Assembly: GCF_001517935.1 (NCBI RefSeq)
Contig: NZ_LOQF01000002.1
Location: 62,001 to 126,000 of the forward strand
DNA length: 64,000 bases
Direction of reading: 5' to 3'
From: Sneathia sanguinegens
Lineage (GTDB): Bacteria > Fusobacteriota > Fusobacteriia > Fusobacteriales > Leptotrichiaceae
This document shows, one piece after another, positions 43,395-52,056 of the stretch. The notes beneath the pieces were generated by a model. It was not told the origin of the DNA and did not search any database. It saw only the letters and a list, made by a program, of their open reading frames with translations. Each line of letters starts with the position of its first letter. Position 1 is the stretch's first letter. Position numbers and translations under genes: made by a program.

Positions 43395-44220
43395 CTATTT
43401 CACCACCCTTACTAATTAACATACATATTATAGTTATTATTATGAAAATAGTAGAAATTGCGGCAGCTGATGGCCAATCACGCAAAACAAACATTTTATT
43501 TGCAATAACATTTCCTAACATTATTCCGTCAGTTCCCCCTACTATATCTGGAACTGCATATGATCCTATAGCAGGTATAAATGTTAAAACTATTGCTGTA
43601 ATAATACCCCCTTTTATTCCCGGTAAGAATATTTTTATTAAAGCCTGATACTTATTTGCTCCCAAATCTCTTGCAGCATCTATTAATGAAAAATCAAACT
43701 TTTCTATAGAAGTATACAAAGGCAAAATAGCATAGGGCATTAATATATATACACTAATTATTATTACTGCTCTTTGATTATATAACAGGGCTACTGGTGC
43801 TTTCAATCCAAAAATAACCATTATTAATTTATTTATCAAACCGTTATTCCCTATTAAACCAATCAATGCAAAAATTCTTACCAAAAAATTTGTCCAAAAA
43901 GGGATAACTATTAATAATAACCATAAATTTTTATTCTTTGATGTTGAAATGAAATATGCTGTTGGTACAGATAAAATTATTACAACTGCTGTTATTATTA
44001 TAGATATCTTTAAAGTTTTAAATAAAATTGTAAGTAATTGAGGATCTGCTAAATCTTTATATGCTTTCAAAGTGAAAGTTGTATAATTTTCTATTCCCCC
44101 ATAAGCCGATTTTTTTAAAAAACTAAAATAAACTATTATTGCTGTTGGTATAGCAAAAAATATTGTCATCCATATTGTTAGTGGTAGGTAATAAAGTAAT
44201 TTCAAATTTTTCTTATGCAT
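43387..44220 (-). CDS. potB: spermidine/putrescine ABC transporter permease PotB
   Basis: 277 aa with six membrane helices and the EAA loop DAARDLGANKYQALIKIFLP. PYAILPLYTSIEKFDFSLI and FIPAIGSYAVPDIVGGTDG are typical PotB segments. It follows potA with no gap and overlaps potC. Together with PotA and an unseen PotD it would import polyamines. Confidence 0.92.
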   Translation of the reverse strand: MHKKNLKLLYYLPLTIWMTIFFAIPTAIIVYFSFLKKSAYGGIENYTTFTLKAYKDLADPQLLTILFKTLKISIIITAVVIILSVPTAYFISTSKNKNLWLLLIVIPFWTNFLVRIFALIGLIGNNGLINKLIMVIFGLKAPVALLYNQRAVIIISVYILMPYAILPLYTSIEKFDFSLIDAARDLGANKYQALIKIFLPGIKGGIITAIVLTFIPAIGSYAVPDIVGGTDGIMLGNVIANKMFVLRDWPSAAAISTIFIIITIICMLISKGGEIDE

Positions 44221-45321
44221 TTACATCACCTCTACCAAATATGCATCCTCATAATTCCAATAGAAATAAACCTTTTCTTTCCATTCAAATAATTCATCTT
44301 CTTCCAAGAATTCCCTATGTTGATCAAAAGCCTTTATTATTCTATCGCTACCTTCAATTTTAATAAACAATTTACTTTGAAAGCCTGAATATATAACTTC
44401 ATCTATAATTCCTTGTAATATCTTATATTTTTCATTTGCTTTAGGTGGCTTATTATCTACCTTTATTTTTTCTGGTCTTAATGTTAATTTAACTTTATTT
44501 CCAACTTTTACAGGTTTATCTAATTCAACCTTAAATTCCCCTATTTCTTCTGATACTGCTATTGCATAATTATCATAAACTTCCTTTATTTTTCCATATA
44601 TAAAATTAGTTTCTCCTATGAAATCTGCAACAAAAGTATCAGCAGGAGTTTCATATATTTCATTAGGTGTTCCCACTTGTAAGACATTTCCATTATGCAT
44701 TACAGCTATTCTATCAGAAACACTCAAAGCTTCTTCTTGATCATGTGTAACAAAAACAAAGGTTATTCCTACTTCATCATGAATATCATCCAAATCTATT
44801 AGTAATTTTTGTCTTAATTTTGCATCTAATGCTGACAATGGTTCATCTAGCAGAAGAACTTCTGGCTTATTAATCAAAGCTCTTGCTATAGATACTCTTT
44901 GTTTTTGACCACCAGATAAAGAAATTGGATATTTTTTTGCATATTTTTGCAAACCTACTAAATCTAAATATTTATTTACTTCCCTTTTTATTTCATCTTT
45001 TTTCATTTTCTTTAACTTTAAAGGAAAAGCTATATTATCAAAAACCGTCATATTGGGAAATAGTGCATAATTTTGAAAGACTGTATTAACATTTCGCTTA
45101 TTTGGAGCTAAAATATCAATTCTTTCTCCATTTACTTTTATTTGACCTTCATCTGGGCTAATAAATCCTGCTATCATTCTAAGCAATGTTGTTTTACCAC
45201 AACCTGAAGGTCCTAATATCGAGAAAAATTCTCCTTTTCTTATACTTAAATTTACATTTTTTAAAACTTTTTCTTCACCAAAAGCCTTAGATATATTTAA
45301 AATTTCTAAATCTTTTTCCAA
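44221..45321 (-). CDS. potA: spermidine/putrescine ABC transporter ATPase PotA
   Basis: 366 aa. Walker A GPSGCGKTT, signature LSGGQKQRVSIARAL, Walker B LLLDEPLSALD and the H-loop THDQEE, then a C-terminal TOBE regulatory domain (KVKLTLRPEKIKVDN). Energises polyamine uptake. The start is TTG at 45321, five bases after GGGGG; there is no ATG nearby. Nine bases behind the M18 peptidase gene. potD is not in this cluster. Confidence 0.93.
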   Translation of the reverse strand: MEKDLEILNISKAFGEEKVLKNVNLSIRKGEFFSILGPSGCGKTTLLRMIAGFISPDEGQIKVNGERIDILAPNKRNVNTVFQNYALFPNMTVFDNIAFPLKLKKMKKDEIKREVNKYLDLVGLQKYAKKYPISLSGGQKQRVSIARALINKPEVLLLDEPLSALDAKLRQKLLIDLDDIHDEVGITFVFVTHDQEEALSVSDRIAVMHNGNVLQVGTPNEIYETPADTFVADFIGETNFIYGKIKEVYDNYAIAVSEEIGEFKVELDKPVKVGNKVKLTLRPEKIKVDNKPPKANEKYKILQGIIDEVIYSGFQSKLFIKIEGSDRIIKAFDQHREFLEEDELFEWKEKVYFYWNYEDAYLVEVM

Positions 45322-45330
45322 TTCTACCCC

Positions 45331-46653
45331 CTATTTATTAAAATATTCTCTTGCTAATTCTTTCAAATAAAAGACATCATATATACCGCATAATTCTCTT
45401 ATTGAGTGCATTGATAAAATAGGCACTCCTAAATCTACTGAATCTATATCCAAATGTCTTGCACTTAATGGACCTATTGTAGTTCCTCCTACTTCATTTG
45501 AATTATTTACAAAAATTTGTAATTTAATATCTTTATCTTGTGCAATTTCTTTAATTACTGCCATTGAATAACCATCTGATGTATATTTTTGATTTACACT
45601 TAATTTAAGTGCTACTCCTTCATTAATCAAACATTGATTTGTTATATCTGATTTTTCTAAGAAAGCAGGATGTGCTATATGTCCACTATCTGCTGACAAC
45701 ATAAATGAAGAACTTAAAATTTGCAAGAATACTTCTCTATCATAGCCTAAGGCATACATTATTCTTTCTAAAATATTTGATAGATAATTTGAATCTGCTC
45801 CTTGTTTTGTAGAACTTCCTATTTCTTCATTATCAAAACCAACAAAAACATTTATTTTTTCTGATTCATTTTCTGATTCAACTAAACCTATTAAACCAGT
45901 ATATACTGATAAAAGATTATCTAATTTTGTACAAGACATCATTTCTTCATTTAAACCTACAAGACAACCTTTTTCTTTAGGATATAGGGCTAAATCAAAG
46001 TCCAATATTTCTTCAATTTTTACATTTAATTCTTTTGAAATATGTTCTAGTAATAAGTTTTTTGTTTCTAATTTATTTTTTATAATACTCAAAATTGGCA
46101 ATAATTCCTTTTGTTTATCTATTTTATGACCATTATTGACATCTCTATTTTGATGTATTGCAAGATTAGGTATAACTACTGTTAATTTTTCTAATTTAAC
46201 ACTAATAGTTTTAGGTCTAAAAGCATCTGAACTTCTTAATATTATTCTTCCTGCAATACCTAAAGGTCTATCAAACCATGTTGATAAAATAGGCCCTCCA
46301 TATACTTCTGTATTTAATCTTACAATATTATTTGTCTTTATTTCTGAATTAGGTTTTATTCTTATACTTGGGCTATCTGTATGAGATGCAAATATTTTTA
46401 TTCCCTTTTGTAAATCAAATTTCTTAGGTATAGTAAAGGCTATTATTGTAGAATTAGTTTTTTTCATATAATAACGCCCACCTAATTTTAAATCCCATTT
46501 TTTTGTTGGTTCTAATCTTGTAAATCCATTTTCATCCAAAATTGCTGAACTATTTTTTATAACATGATAAGTACTAGGACTATCATCAACAAATTCTATT
46601 AATTCTCTTGAAAATCCTTTTATTTCTAATTTTTTTATATCATCTTCGCTCAT
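45331..46653 (-). CDS. M18-family aminopeptidase (aspartyl aminopeptidase type)
   Basis: 440 aa. Cocatalytic zinc motifs of the M18 family: FASHTDSPSIRIKP, AIHQNRDVNNGHKID, VGFDNEEIGSSTKQGADS and SADSGHIAHP, with the last His in ILSMHSIRELCG. Removes N-terminal (often acidic) residues from peptides in the cytosol. Nine bases behind the M32 carboxypeptidase gene, so two peptide-degrading enzymes are expressed together with the polyamine importer. Confidence 0.93.
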   Translation of the reverse strand: MSEDDIKKLEIKGFSRELIEFVDDSPSTYHVIKNSSAILDENGFTRLEPTKKWDLKLGGRYYMKKTNSTIIAFTIPKKFDLQKGIKIFASHTDSPSIRIKPNSEIKTNNIVRLNTEVYGGPILSTWFDRPLGIAGRIILRSSDAFRPKTISVKLEKLTVVIPNLAIHQNRDVNNGHKIDKQKELLPILSIIKNKLETKNLLLEHISKELNVKIEEILDFDLALYPKEKGCLVGLNEEMMSCTKLDNLLSVYTGLIGLVESENESEKINVFVGFDNEEIGSSTKQGADSNYLSNILERIMYALGYDREVFLQILSSSFMLSADSGHIAHPAFLEKSDITNQCLINEGVALKLSVNQKYTSDGYSMAVIKEIAQDKDIKLQIFVNNSNEVGGTTIGPLSARHLDIDSVDLGVPILSMHSIRELCGIYDVFYLKELAREYFNK

Positions 46654-46662
46654 TGTTCTCTC

Positions 46663-48156
46663 CTAAAAATATATTTTTGAAAATTTTTCTATTAAATAAT
46701 CTATATAATAATCTGAATTAAAAGCTTCCCCACAACATTCTCTAATCATTTCATTTGGTTCTTTAAAATTACCATATTTATGTATATGCTCTGCTAAGAA
46801 ATTAGATATCTTACTAAAGTCCTTATTTTCAATTGCCTTTGCTACATCAACTTTTTTTGATAAGGCTTCATATATTTGACTAGCATAAGCACTACCTATT
46901 GCATAAGATGGGAAATATCCAAAAGCTCCACCTGACCAATGTGAATCTTGTAATATTCCTTCTTTTGAATTTCTAGGTCTTATACCTAGATATTTTTCAT
47001 ATAAGTCATTCCATTTTTCTTCTAAAATTGTTACATCAACTTCTTGATTTTTCTCAGAAAAAATTTCTTTTTCTATTTCATATCTAATCAATATATGAAT
47101 TGGATAAGTTAACTCATCTGCTTCCATACGAATATATTGATCTTTCACTTCATTTACAAGAATATAAAATTCATTTTTATCTATATTAAGCTTATGATAT
47201 TCTTCTAAAATATCATAAATTAAATTAGTAAATTCTCTCATTTTTCCTATAACATTTTCATAAAATCTTGATTGAGCCTCATGTATTCCCATTGTAGAAC
47301 CACCTGCTAAAACACAGGTATCATTATACTTATCTTCTACTTGTTGTTCATAGATAGCATGACCTGTTTCATGAATAGTTGAATATATTCCTGATAATAC
47401 ATCATCTAAATAATAGTGTGTTGTAATTCTAACATCTTTATTACACATATTAGTTGTAAATGGATGCTCACTTTCTTTTATAACCCCTTTGTTATAATCA
47501 AAACCTAACATTTTTGATAATTTCAATGAAATTTGCTTTTGTTCTTCTAAGCTAAATTTTACAGAGTAAAATCTCTTTTTTATATCTTCTAATTTTGTTT
47601 TATCCACTTTTCTTATTTTTTTTATAAGTGGTGTTAATTTCTTTTTTATTTTTTCAAAAAATTTCTCTAAAATTTCTACATTTAAGCCTGTTTCATAATC
47701 ATCAACTAAAACATCATATGGGCAATTTGAATAACCCCTATAATTTATAAATCTTTTATTAATTTCTATTAATTCTTTTAAATAAGGCTTAAATATTTCA
47801 TAGTCTCCCTTATTTTTAGCTTCTTCCCATGCAGCTTGTGCCTTAGTTAAAAGTGCTGAATATTTTGAAAATTCATCCTTTGGTATTTTACTCATTTTTT
47901 CAAATATATCTTTTTTTAATTTTATTACAACTTTTTTGTCTATTTCACTTAATTTTTCCTCATCAAGAGAATATAATAAAGTTTTAAATTTTGTATTTAC
48001 AAGATTATCATATTGTAATTCAGCTAAAGTTGACATTGTATCACTTAAATTATCAACTGCTAATTTTGGAGCTTCTGTTTCTAAATCCCAGCTCAATAAG
48101 GTCAAAGCATGTTTATATGCCTTATCCCTTTTTATATACTCATAAATTTCTTTCAT
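46663..48156 (-). CDS. M32-family carboxypeptidase (Taq type)
   Basis: 497 aa. Metallocarboxypeptidase with the HExxH motif in STIHETGHAIYEQQ and the family segments GSTMGIHEAQSRFYEN, YPIHILIRYEIEKEIF and DSHWSGGAFGYFPSYAIGS. Trims C-terminal residues from peptides. AGGAAGGTG stands five bases before the ATG, and the right end of an IS605-type element lies immediately beyond it (48170), so the gene may now depend on transcription through, or from, that element. Confidence 0.93.
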   Translation of the reverse strand: MKEIYEYIKRDKAYKHALTLLSWDLETEAPKLAVDNLSDTMSTLAELQYDNLVNTKFKTLLYSLDEEKLSEIDKKVVIKLKKDIFEKMSKIPKDEFSKYSALLTKAQAAWEEAKNKGDYEIFKPYLKELIEINKRFINYRGYSNCPYDVLVDDYETGLNVEILEKFFEKIKKKLTPLIKKIRKVDKTKLEDIKKRFYSVKFSLEEQKQISLKLSKMLGFDYNKGVIKESEHPFTTNMCNKDVRITTHYYLDDVLSGIYSTIHETGHAIYEQQVEDKYNDTCVLAGGSTMGIHEAQSRFYENVIGKMREFTNLIYDILEEYHKLNIDKNEFYILVNEVKDQYIRMEADELTYPIHILIRYEIEKEIFSEKNQEVDVTILEEKWNDLYEKYLGIRPRNSKEGILQDSHWSGGAFGYFPSYAIGSAYASQIYEALSKKVDVAKAIENKDFSKISNFLAEHIHKYGNFKEPNEMIRECCGEAFNSDYYIDYLIEKFSKIYF

Positions 48157-48169
48157 AAAACACCTTCCT
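48154..48169 (-). other. predicted guide segment of the TnpB omega-RNA (M32 ribosome site plus start codon)
   Basis: If the element ends at TTCAC (48174-48170), the next 16 bases on the minus strand, AGGAAGGTGTTTTATG, would be the natural guide. They are exactly the ribosome-binding site, spacer and ATG of the M32 gene. The exact element end is inferred. Confidence 0.4.
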
Positions 48170-48300
48170 GTGAACTACCCATAGTCTAAAGCCTATGGGC
48201 TTCCTGCTTCGCTGACCTCGTAACCTACTATCTCCACAGGCGTTAATTTGGGTAGTCCCTACCCTATATTTTTTTTATTACGCTATTTGTCTTAATCCTT
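48170..48300 (-). ncRNA. predicted omega-RNA (right-end RNA) of the TnpB element
   Basis: From the tnpB 3' end to the element right end the minus strand is unusually GC-rich and structured. It includes GAAGCAGGAAGCCCATAGG and a CCCATAG / CTATGGG hairpin (48178-48199) followed by TAGTTCAC, the layout of IS605-family right ends whose transcript guides TnpB. Boundaries are approximate. Confidence 0.6.
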
Positions 48301-49381
48301 CTGCTAATATATTCTTTGCGGCATTGACATCTCTATCGTGTATTTCCCCACAATTTGGACATTTCCATTGCCTTACGGATAAATCTTTTATGTTCTTATT
48401 TTGGCAACCACAACAAGAACATAACTGACTACTTGCGTAAAAACTATCTACCTTAACATATATTCTATTGTTCCACTTTGCTTTATACTCTAGCTGTCTT
48501 GTAAGCTCATACCATGAAACGTCACTTATAGACTTAGCCAATTTATGGTTTTTTATCATATTTTTTATCTGCAAGTTTTCTGAAACAATCACTTGGTTTT
48601 CGCTTATTATTTCACTTGAAATCTTATGAAGATAATCTTTTCTGGTATTTGTTATTTTCTCATGGCATAATGCTATTTGCTTTCTTTTTTTCTGATAGTT
48701 ACTGCTCCCTTTTATTTTATGTGCAAGCTGTCTTTGCAATTTTGTAAGATTTCTCTCATACTTCTTTATTGTCTTTGGATTTTCGTATTTTCTCCCATCT
48801 GATGTAATACACAAATCCTTTATCCCCAAATCTAAACCTATTTTACCTCTTGTATCCTGCTTTTTTACATTCTCTGTTTCTACTAAGATTGCTACATAAT
48901 ACTTTCCACTCGGCAGTTGTGATATAGTTGCCGATTTTATTTGCCCTGCAAAATTCCTATGAATTTTTGCTTTTATCTCTTTTAACTTTGGCAACTTTAT
49001 TCTTTCTCTATCAAAATCTACAGTTATATTCCCATTTGTAAAATTAGTTGTGTAGGATTTATGCCTATCGTGTTTACTCTTAAACTTTGGGTAACCTGCA
49101 TGCTCTTTGAAAAACTTTTGATAAGCACTATCCATATGATGAATTGCATTTGTTAAAGCAAATTTGTCTACTTCTTTCAGCCATTCATAAACTTTTTTCA
49201 GCTCTCTATTGCAATAATTATTACAGTCTGTTTTACTGATAGAGTTTTTTTCTTTTTCATAAGCATCTTTCCTGTATGCAAGGGTCTGATTATATACAAA
49301 ACGGCAACAGCCAAATGTCTTTTCCAACTGTATTTCTTGCTCTTTACTTGGATAAATCCGATATTTATATGCTTTTAACAT
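48278..49381 (-). CDS. tnpB: TnpB, RNA-guided RuvC nuclease of an IS605-type element
   Basis: 367 aa, complete. N-terminal helix-turn-helix and wedge region ([27 protein letters not shown]), then a RuvC domain with all three acidic residues: D184 (GLDLGIKDL), E268 ([10 protein letters not shown]) and D351 ([10 protein letters not shown]), and a four-Cys zinc ribbon (CSCC at 321-324, CPNC at 341-344). TnpB uses the element's right-end RNA to cut DNA next to a short TAM and so helps the element persist. The ATG lies 18 bases behind the tnpA remnant. Nothing suggests inactivation. Confidence 0.95.
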   Translation of the reverse strand: MLKAYKYRIYPSKEQEIQLEKTFGCCRFVYNQTLAYRKDAYEKEKNSISKTDCNNYCNRELKKVYEWLKEVDKFALTNAIHHMDSAYQKFFKEHAGYPKFKSKHDRHKSYTTNFTNGNITVDFDRERIKLPKLKEIKAKIHRNFAGQIKSATISQLPSGKYYVAILVETENVKKQDTRGKIGLDLGIKDLCITSDGRKYENPKTIKKYERNLTKLQRQLAHKIKGSSNYQKKRKQIALCHEKITNTRKDYLHKISSEIISENQVIVSENLQIKNMIKNHKLAKSISDVSWYELTRQLEYKAKWNNRIYVKVDSFYASSQLCSCCGCQNKNIKDLSVRQWKCPNCGEIHDRDVNAAKNILAEGLRQIA

Positions 49382-49398
49382 TCAGCTTACCTGCCTTT

Positions 49399-49609
49399 CT
49401 ACCCTTGATTTTCTATGTATTGCTTTAATATTTCTTCAGAAACATTGCCTATACTACAAGCAAAATATCCATCAGTCCAAAATTGTATATGGTCTTTGTC
49501 TGTTTCCATATATTTTCGGCACTAATAATTTCTTTCTATACTTGCATACAAAAATAATGTGATACTGCAATAAATACTTATGCCTATTCTTTGATTTCCA
49601 CGTTCCCAT
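49399..49609 (-). pseudogene. tnpA: tnpA (Y1 transposase) remnant with internal deletions and a frameshift
   Basis: The N-terminal part reads MGTWKSKNRHKYLLQYH then IIFVCKYRKKLLVPKIYG, typical for the TnpA start. In another frame the sequence continues METDKDHIQFWTDGYFACSI then GNVSEEILKQYIENQG-stop, the TnpA end. Only about 70 of some 130-150 codons survive: the stretch between KIYG and METDKDHI, and the catalytic middle between the HUH His and FWTDGYFA, are missing, and the parts are out of frame. The element cannot move by its own transposase, although a related copy elsewhere could act in trans. Confidence 0.88.
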
Positions 49610-49619
49610 AATGCCAATT

Positions 49620-49648
49620 ATTATACCACTAAATCATAATTTTTGCTA
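49620..49648 (-). promoter_or_regulatory. candidate promoter of the IS605-type genes
   Basis: Minus strand TATAAT (49620-49625) with TAGCAA 17 bp upstream, just ahead of the tnpA start, within the left end. Confidence 0.4.
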
Positions 49649-49687
49649 CCTTAACCCACAGTCTAAAATCAGTGGGATTGCGGTAGC
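49645..49687 (-). repeat. left-end hairpin of the IS605-type element
   Basis: Nested inverted repeats: GCTACC (49645-49650) with GGTAGC (49682-49687), and inside them CCCAC (49655-49659) with GTGGG (49672-49676) around a TCTAAAAT-type loop. The loop matches the TCTAAAG loop of the right-end hairpin. Confidence 0.75.
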
Positions 49688-49735
49688 TTTAATTTCAAGA
49701 CATTCAAGTATATTGTACTATAATAGAATAATTTT

Positions 49736-50350
49736 TTAAAGTTTTTTATTTATAAATTTTTTTGAAATTGCTATCGCATAAAATACAATTTTTAAATTAA
49801 CATATTTTAATCTCAATTCCTTTTCTATTTCTCTTATTGTTGCCCCTGTTGTAATAATATCATCAACAACTAAGACAGTCTTATTTGATAAATTTAAATT
49901 TCCTACATTGAAACTTTTTGAAATATTTAGATTTTTTTGATAAGTTTTTTGAAGTTTTGACATTTTTTTTGTATCTCTAATTTTTTTTATCTTTAAAAAT
50001 TTATAAGGTAAATTATGATATATCAATTCTACCTGATTAAAGCTCCTTTCTTTTTCCCTTTTTTTACTTGTTGGAACACAAATAATATAGTCAATTTGAT
50101 TAGCTTTTATAATAAAATTTAGTTGTTCTTGTATAATTGAATAAATTGCTTTTGCAACATATTTTTTTCTTTTATATTTTAATTCATATATCATATCTCT
50201 AAAGTAGTTATTATAAAACATAGAAAAATGCACATTCTCAACTGAATAAAAATGTGCTAATTCTTTAACCTTATTATATTTCAATTCACCAATTTCATAT
50301 TCATGTTTATCAAAGAATATGTTTCTAAAAAATTTTAAAATTTGTTCCAT
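49736..50350 (-). CDS. comF: ComF-like phosphoribosyltransferase-domain protein
   Basis: 204 aa. C-terminal phosphoribosyltransferase fold with the PRPP loop VLVVDDIITTGATI near residue 160 and the ComF-type stretch SFNQVELIYHNL. The usual N-terminal four-Cys zinc finger of ComF is missing here, but a separate small zinc-ribbon protein is encoded immediately upstream with no gap, so the two may act as one. ComF proteins help transforming DNA uptake. Last gene before the IS element. Confidence 0.82.
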   Translation of the reverse strand: MEQILKFFRNIFFDKHEYEIGELKYNKVKELAHFYSVENVHFSMFYNNYFRDMIYELKYKRKKYVAKAIYSIIQEQLNFIIKANQIDYIICVPTSKKREKERSFNQVELIYHNLPYKFLKIKKIRDTKKMSKLQKTYQKNLNISKSFNVGNLNLSNKTVLVVDDIITTGATIREIEKELRLKYVNLKIVFYAIAISKKFINKKL

Positions 50351-50557
50351 TTAAAATTTACCTTTTTCTATTTCTTTATTGACTAATTTTGCACAGTATA
50401 ACTCTGTATACCCACATTTTTTACATATTTTGATATAAAATAATTCCGATGTTGGCAACATATTTACAAGCCAAGAATCCAATTCTTTAGTTGGTAACCA
50501 AACACTTTTTATATCATGTTCTTTATTATTACATTTTATACAACTACTTAATTTCAT
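50351..50557 (-). CDS. small zinc-ribbon protein
   Basis: 68 aa with two CxxC pairs: SSCIKCNNKEHD at the start and KICKKCGYTELYCAKL near the end, the pattern of small nucleic-acid-binding zinc-ribbon proteins (DUF2082-like, with the CGYTE signature). The ATG at 50557 lies one base after the rnhB stop with GGAAG eight bases upstream; a TTG five codons earlier is less likely. It abuts the comF-like gene. Confidence 0.75.
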   Translation of the reverse strand: MKLSSCIKCNNKEHDIKSVWLPTKELDSWLVNMLPTSELFYIKICKKCGYTELYCAKLVNKEIEKGKF

Positions 50558-50558
50558 T

Positions 50559-51140
50559 TTAATCACTTCCAAGTATTTTTTTTAAAAAACTTTTTCTATG
50601 TTCCTCTAAAATTCCATATTTTTTTATTGCTTCATAATGCTGTTTTGTTCCATAACCCTTATGCTTTGCAAAACCATATTCCTTATATTTCTTATCATAT
50701 TCGTATAAAATATTATCTCTATAAACTTTAGCTATAATAGAAGCCGTTGCTATTTCTAAAACTTTACTATCTCCCTTAACAATACTTTCTTGTTCACCTT
50801 CATAATTTCTAATCAATAAATTCCCATCTACCAAAACCTTTTTATTTAAATTCATTTTTTTTAAAGCCCTATTCATCGCTAAAAAAGTTGCATTTAATAT
50901 ATTTAGCTTATCTATTTCTTTATTACTTGCCTTTCCAATTGCATATATCAATTTATCTGATTTTATTAATCTTTCATATAATTTTTGTCTTTTTTTCTCA
51001 GATATTTTTTTTGAATCTTTTATTTCATCAAAAAGTTCATCAGAAGTATCTAAAATATATACACAACAAGCTACAACTGGACCAAATAAAGGTCCTCTTC
51101 CAGCTTCATCTACACCTATACATTTCTTATTCTCTAACAT
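50559..51140 (-). CDS. rnhB: ribonuclease HII
   Basis: 193 aa. GVDEAGRGPLFGPVVACC carries the first catalytic Asp-Glu; DSKKISEKKR, VKGDSKVLEIATASIIAKVYRD and HKGYGTKQHYEAI complete the RNase HII signature. Removes RNA primers and misincorporated ribonucleotides from DNA. It follows rluD after a hairpin. Confidence 0.96.
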   Translation of the reverse strand: MLENKKCIGVDEAGRGPLFGPVVACCVYILDTSDELFDEIKDSKKISEKKRQKLYERLIKSDKLIYAIGKASNKEIDKLNILNATFLAMNRALKKMNLNKKVLVDGNLLIRNYEGEQESIVKGDSKVLEIATASIIAKVYRDNILYEYDKKYKEYGFAKHKGYGTKQHYEAIKKYGILEEHRKSFLKKILGSD

Positions 51141-51154
51141 TTTTCTTTCCTTTT

Positions 51155-51182
51155 AAAATAAAATAGCTAGATACTAGCTATT
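51155..51182 (-). terminator. hairpin (possible terminator) between the rluD-like gene and rnhB
   Basis: Perfect 9-bp stem AATAGCTAG / CTAGCTATT with an ATA/TAT loop (51162-51182) overlapping the stop codon of the pseudouridine synthase gene; the minus-strand tail is TTTATTTTAAAA. Probably partial termination within the run. Confidence 0.5.
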
Positions 51183-52055
51183 ATTTAATTTTAATTTTTC
51201 TATATTTTCTTCCATATCCTTAGGAATTTTTGCTATAAATTCTTGTTTTATATTTAAAAATGGATGTACAAATTCCAATTTATATGAATGTAATTGCTGT
51301 CTTTCACACTTATCATTTCTACCATAAACATGATCCCCTAGTATAGGATGCCCTAGTTCTTTGGCATGAACTCTTATTTGATGAGTTCTACCAGTTTCAA
51401 TATTAACCTTTACCAGACTATATTTATCCGTTATAGCTAAAGGATAAAATGTACTAATTGCTAATTTCCCATTTTTACAATTTGAGCTAAATATTTTTCT
51501 ATTTCTTTCACTTCTACCTATATAGCTTTCTACTCTTTTTTCATGAGTAAATTTTCCTTTTAAAATTGCTAAATATGTCTTATGTATTTCATGATTTTTA
51601 AACATTTTTACTAATTTTTCATGTGCTTCATTTGTCTTAGCTATAATTAAAAGCCCACTTGTATTTTTATCTATTCTATGAACTATTCCAGGTCTTAAAG
51701 GATCTAAATCTGATAATTTTTTTATTCTATATTTTATTGCATTTATCAAAGTATCACCTACATAACTATCGCAAGGATGTATAACCATATTATATGGTTT
51801 ATTAATTATAGCTAAATATTCATCTTCATAAATAATTTCAATATATATATCCTTAGCTTCTAAATTGTAGCTAACTTCTTTTATTTCAAAGTCTACCTTA
51901 TCATTTAATGCTAATTTATATGACATCTTAACCTTATTATCATTAACATATATTTCAGCATGAGTTAAAAGTTTATTTCTTGAAATATTAAATATTTCAC
52001 TCAAAGCCTTATCAATTCTTACATTAACATATTTTTCACTTACTACATAAGTCAT
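51174..52055 (-). CDS. RluA/RluD-family pseudouridine synthase
   Basis: About 293 aa. N-terminal S4 RNA-binding domain (VRIDKALSEIFNISRNKLL) and the synthase domain with catalytic Asp in RPGIVHRIDKNTSGLLI (the family HRLD motif, here HRID) and ETGRTHQIRVHAKELGHPI. Isomerises uridines in 23S rRNA; the S4 domain and length fit the RluD branch. AGGAG stands five bases before the ATG at 52055; the GTG six codons earlier overlaps the previous gene. Confidence 0.9.
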   Translation of the reverse strand: MTYVVSEKYVNVRIDKALSEIFNISRNKLLTHAEIYVNDNKVKMSYKLALNDKVDFEIKEVSYNLEAKDIYIEIIYEDEYLAIINKPYNMVIHPCDSYVGDTLINAIKYRIKKLSDLDPLRPGIVHRIDKNTSGLLIIAKTNEAHEKLVKMFKNHEIHKTYLAILKGKFTHEKRVESYIGRSERNRKIFSSNCKNGKLAISTFYPLAITDKYSLVKVNIETGRTHQIRVHAKELGHPILGDHVYGRNDKCERQQLHSYKLEFVHPFLNIKQEFIAKIPKDMEENIEKLKLNNS

Positions 52056-52056
52056 G

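Larger units (their letters stand above)
48170..49700 (-). mobile_element. IS605/IS200-family element (ISDra2-like layout), tnpA decayed, tnpB intact
   Basis: Contains, in transcription order, a left-end hairpin (49645-49687), a tnpA remnant, a full tnpB and a right-end hairpin (48178-48199). It lies between the comF-like and M32 genes. No target duplication is expected for this family. The left limit is approximate (about 49690-49705). Confidence 0.85.
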
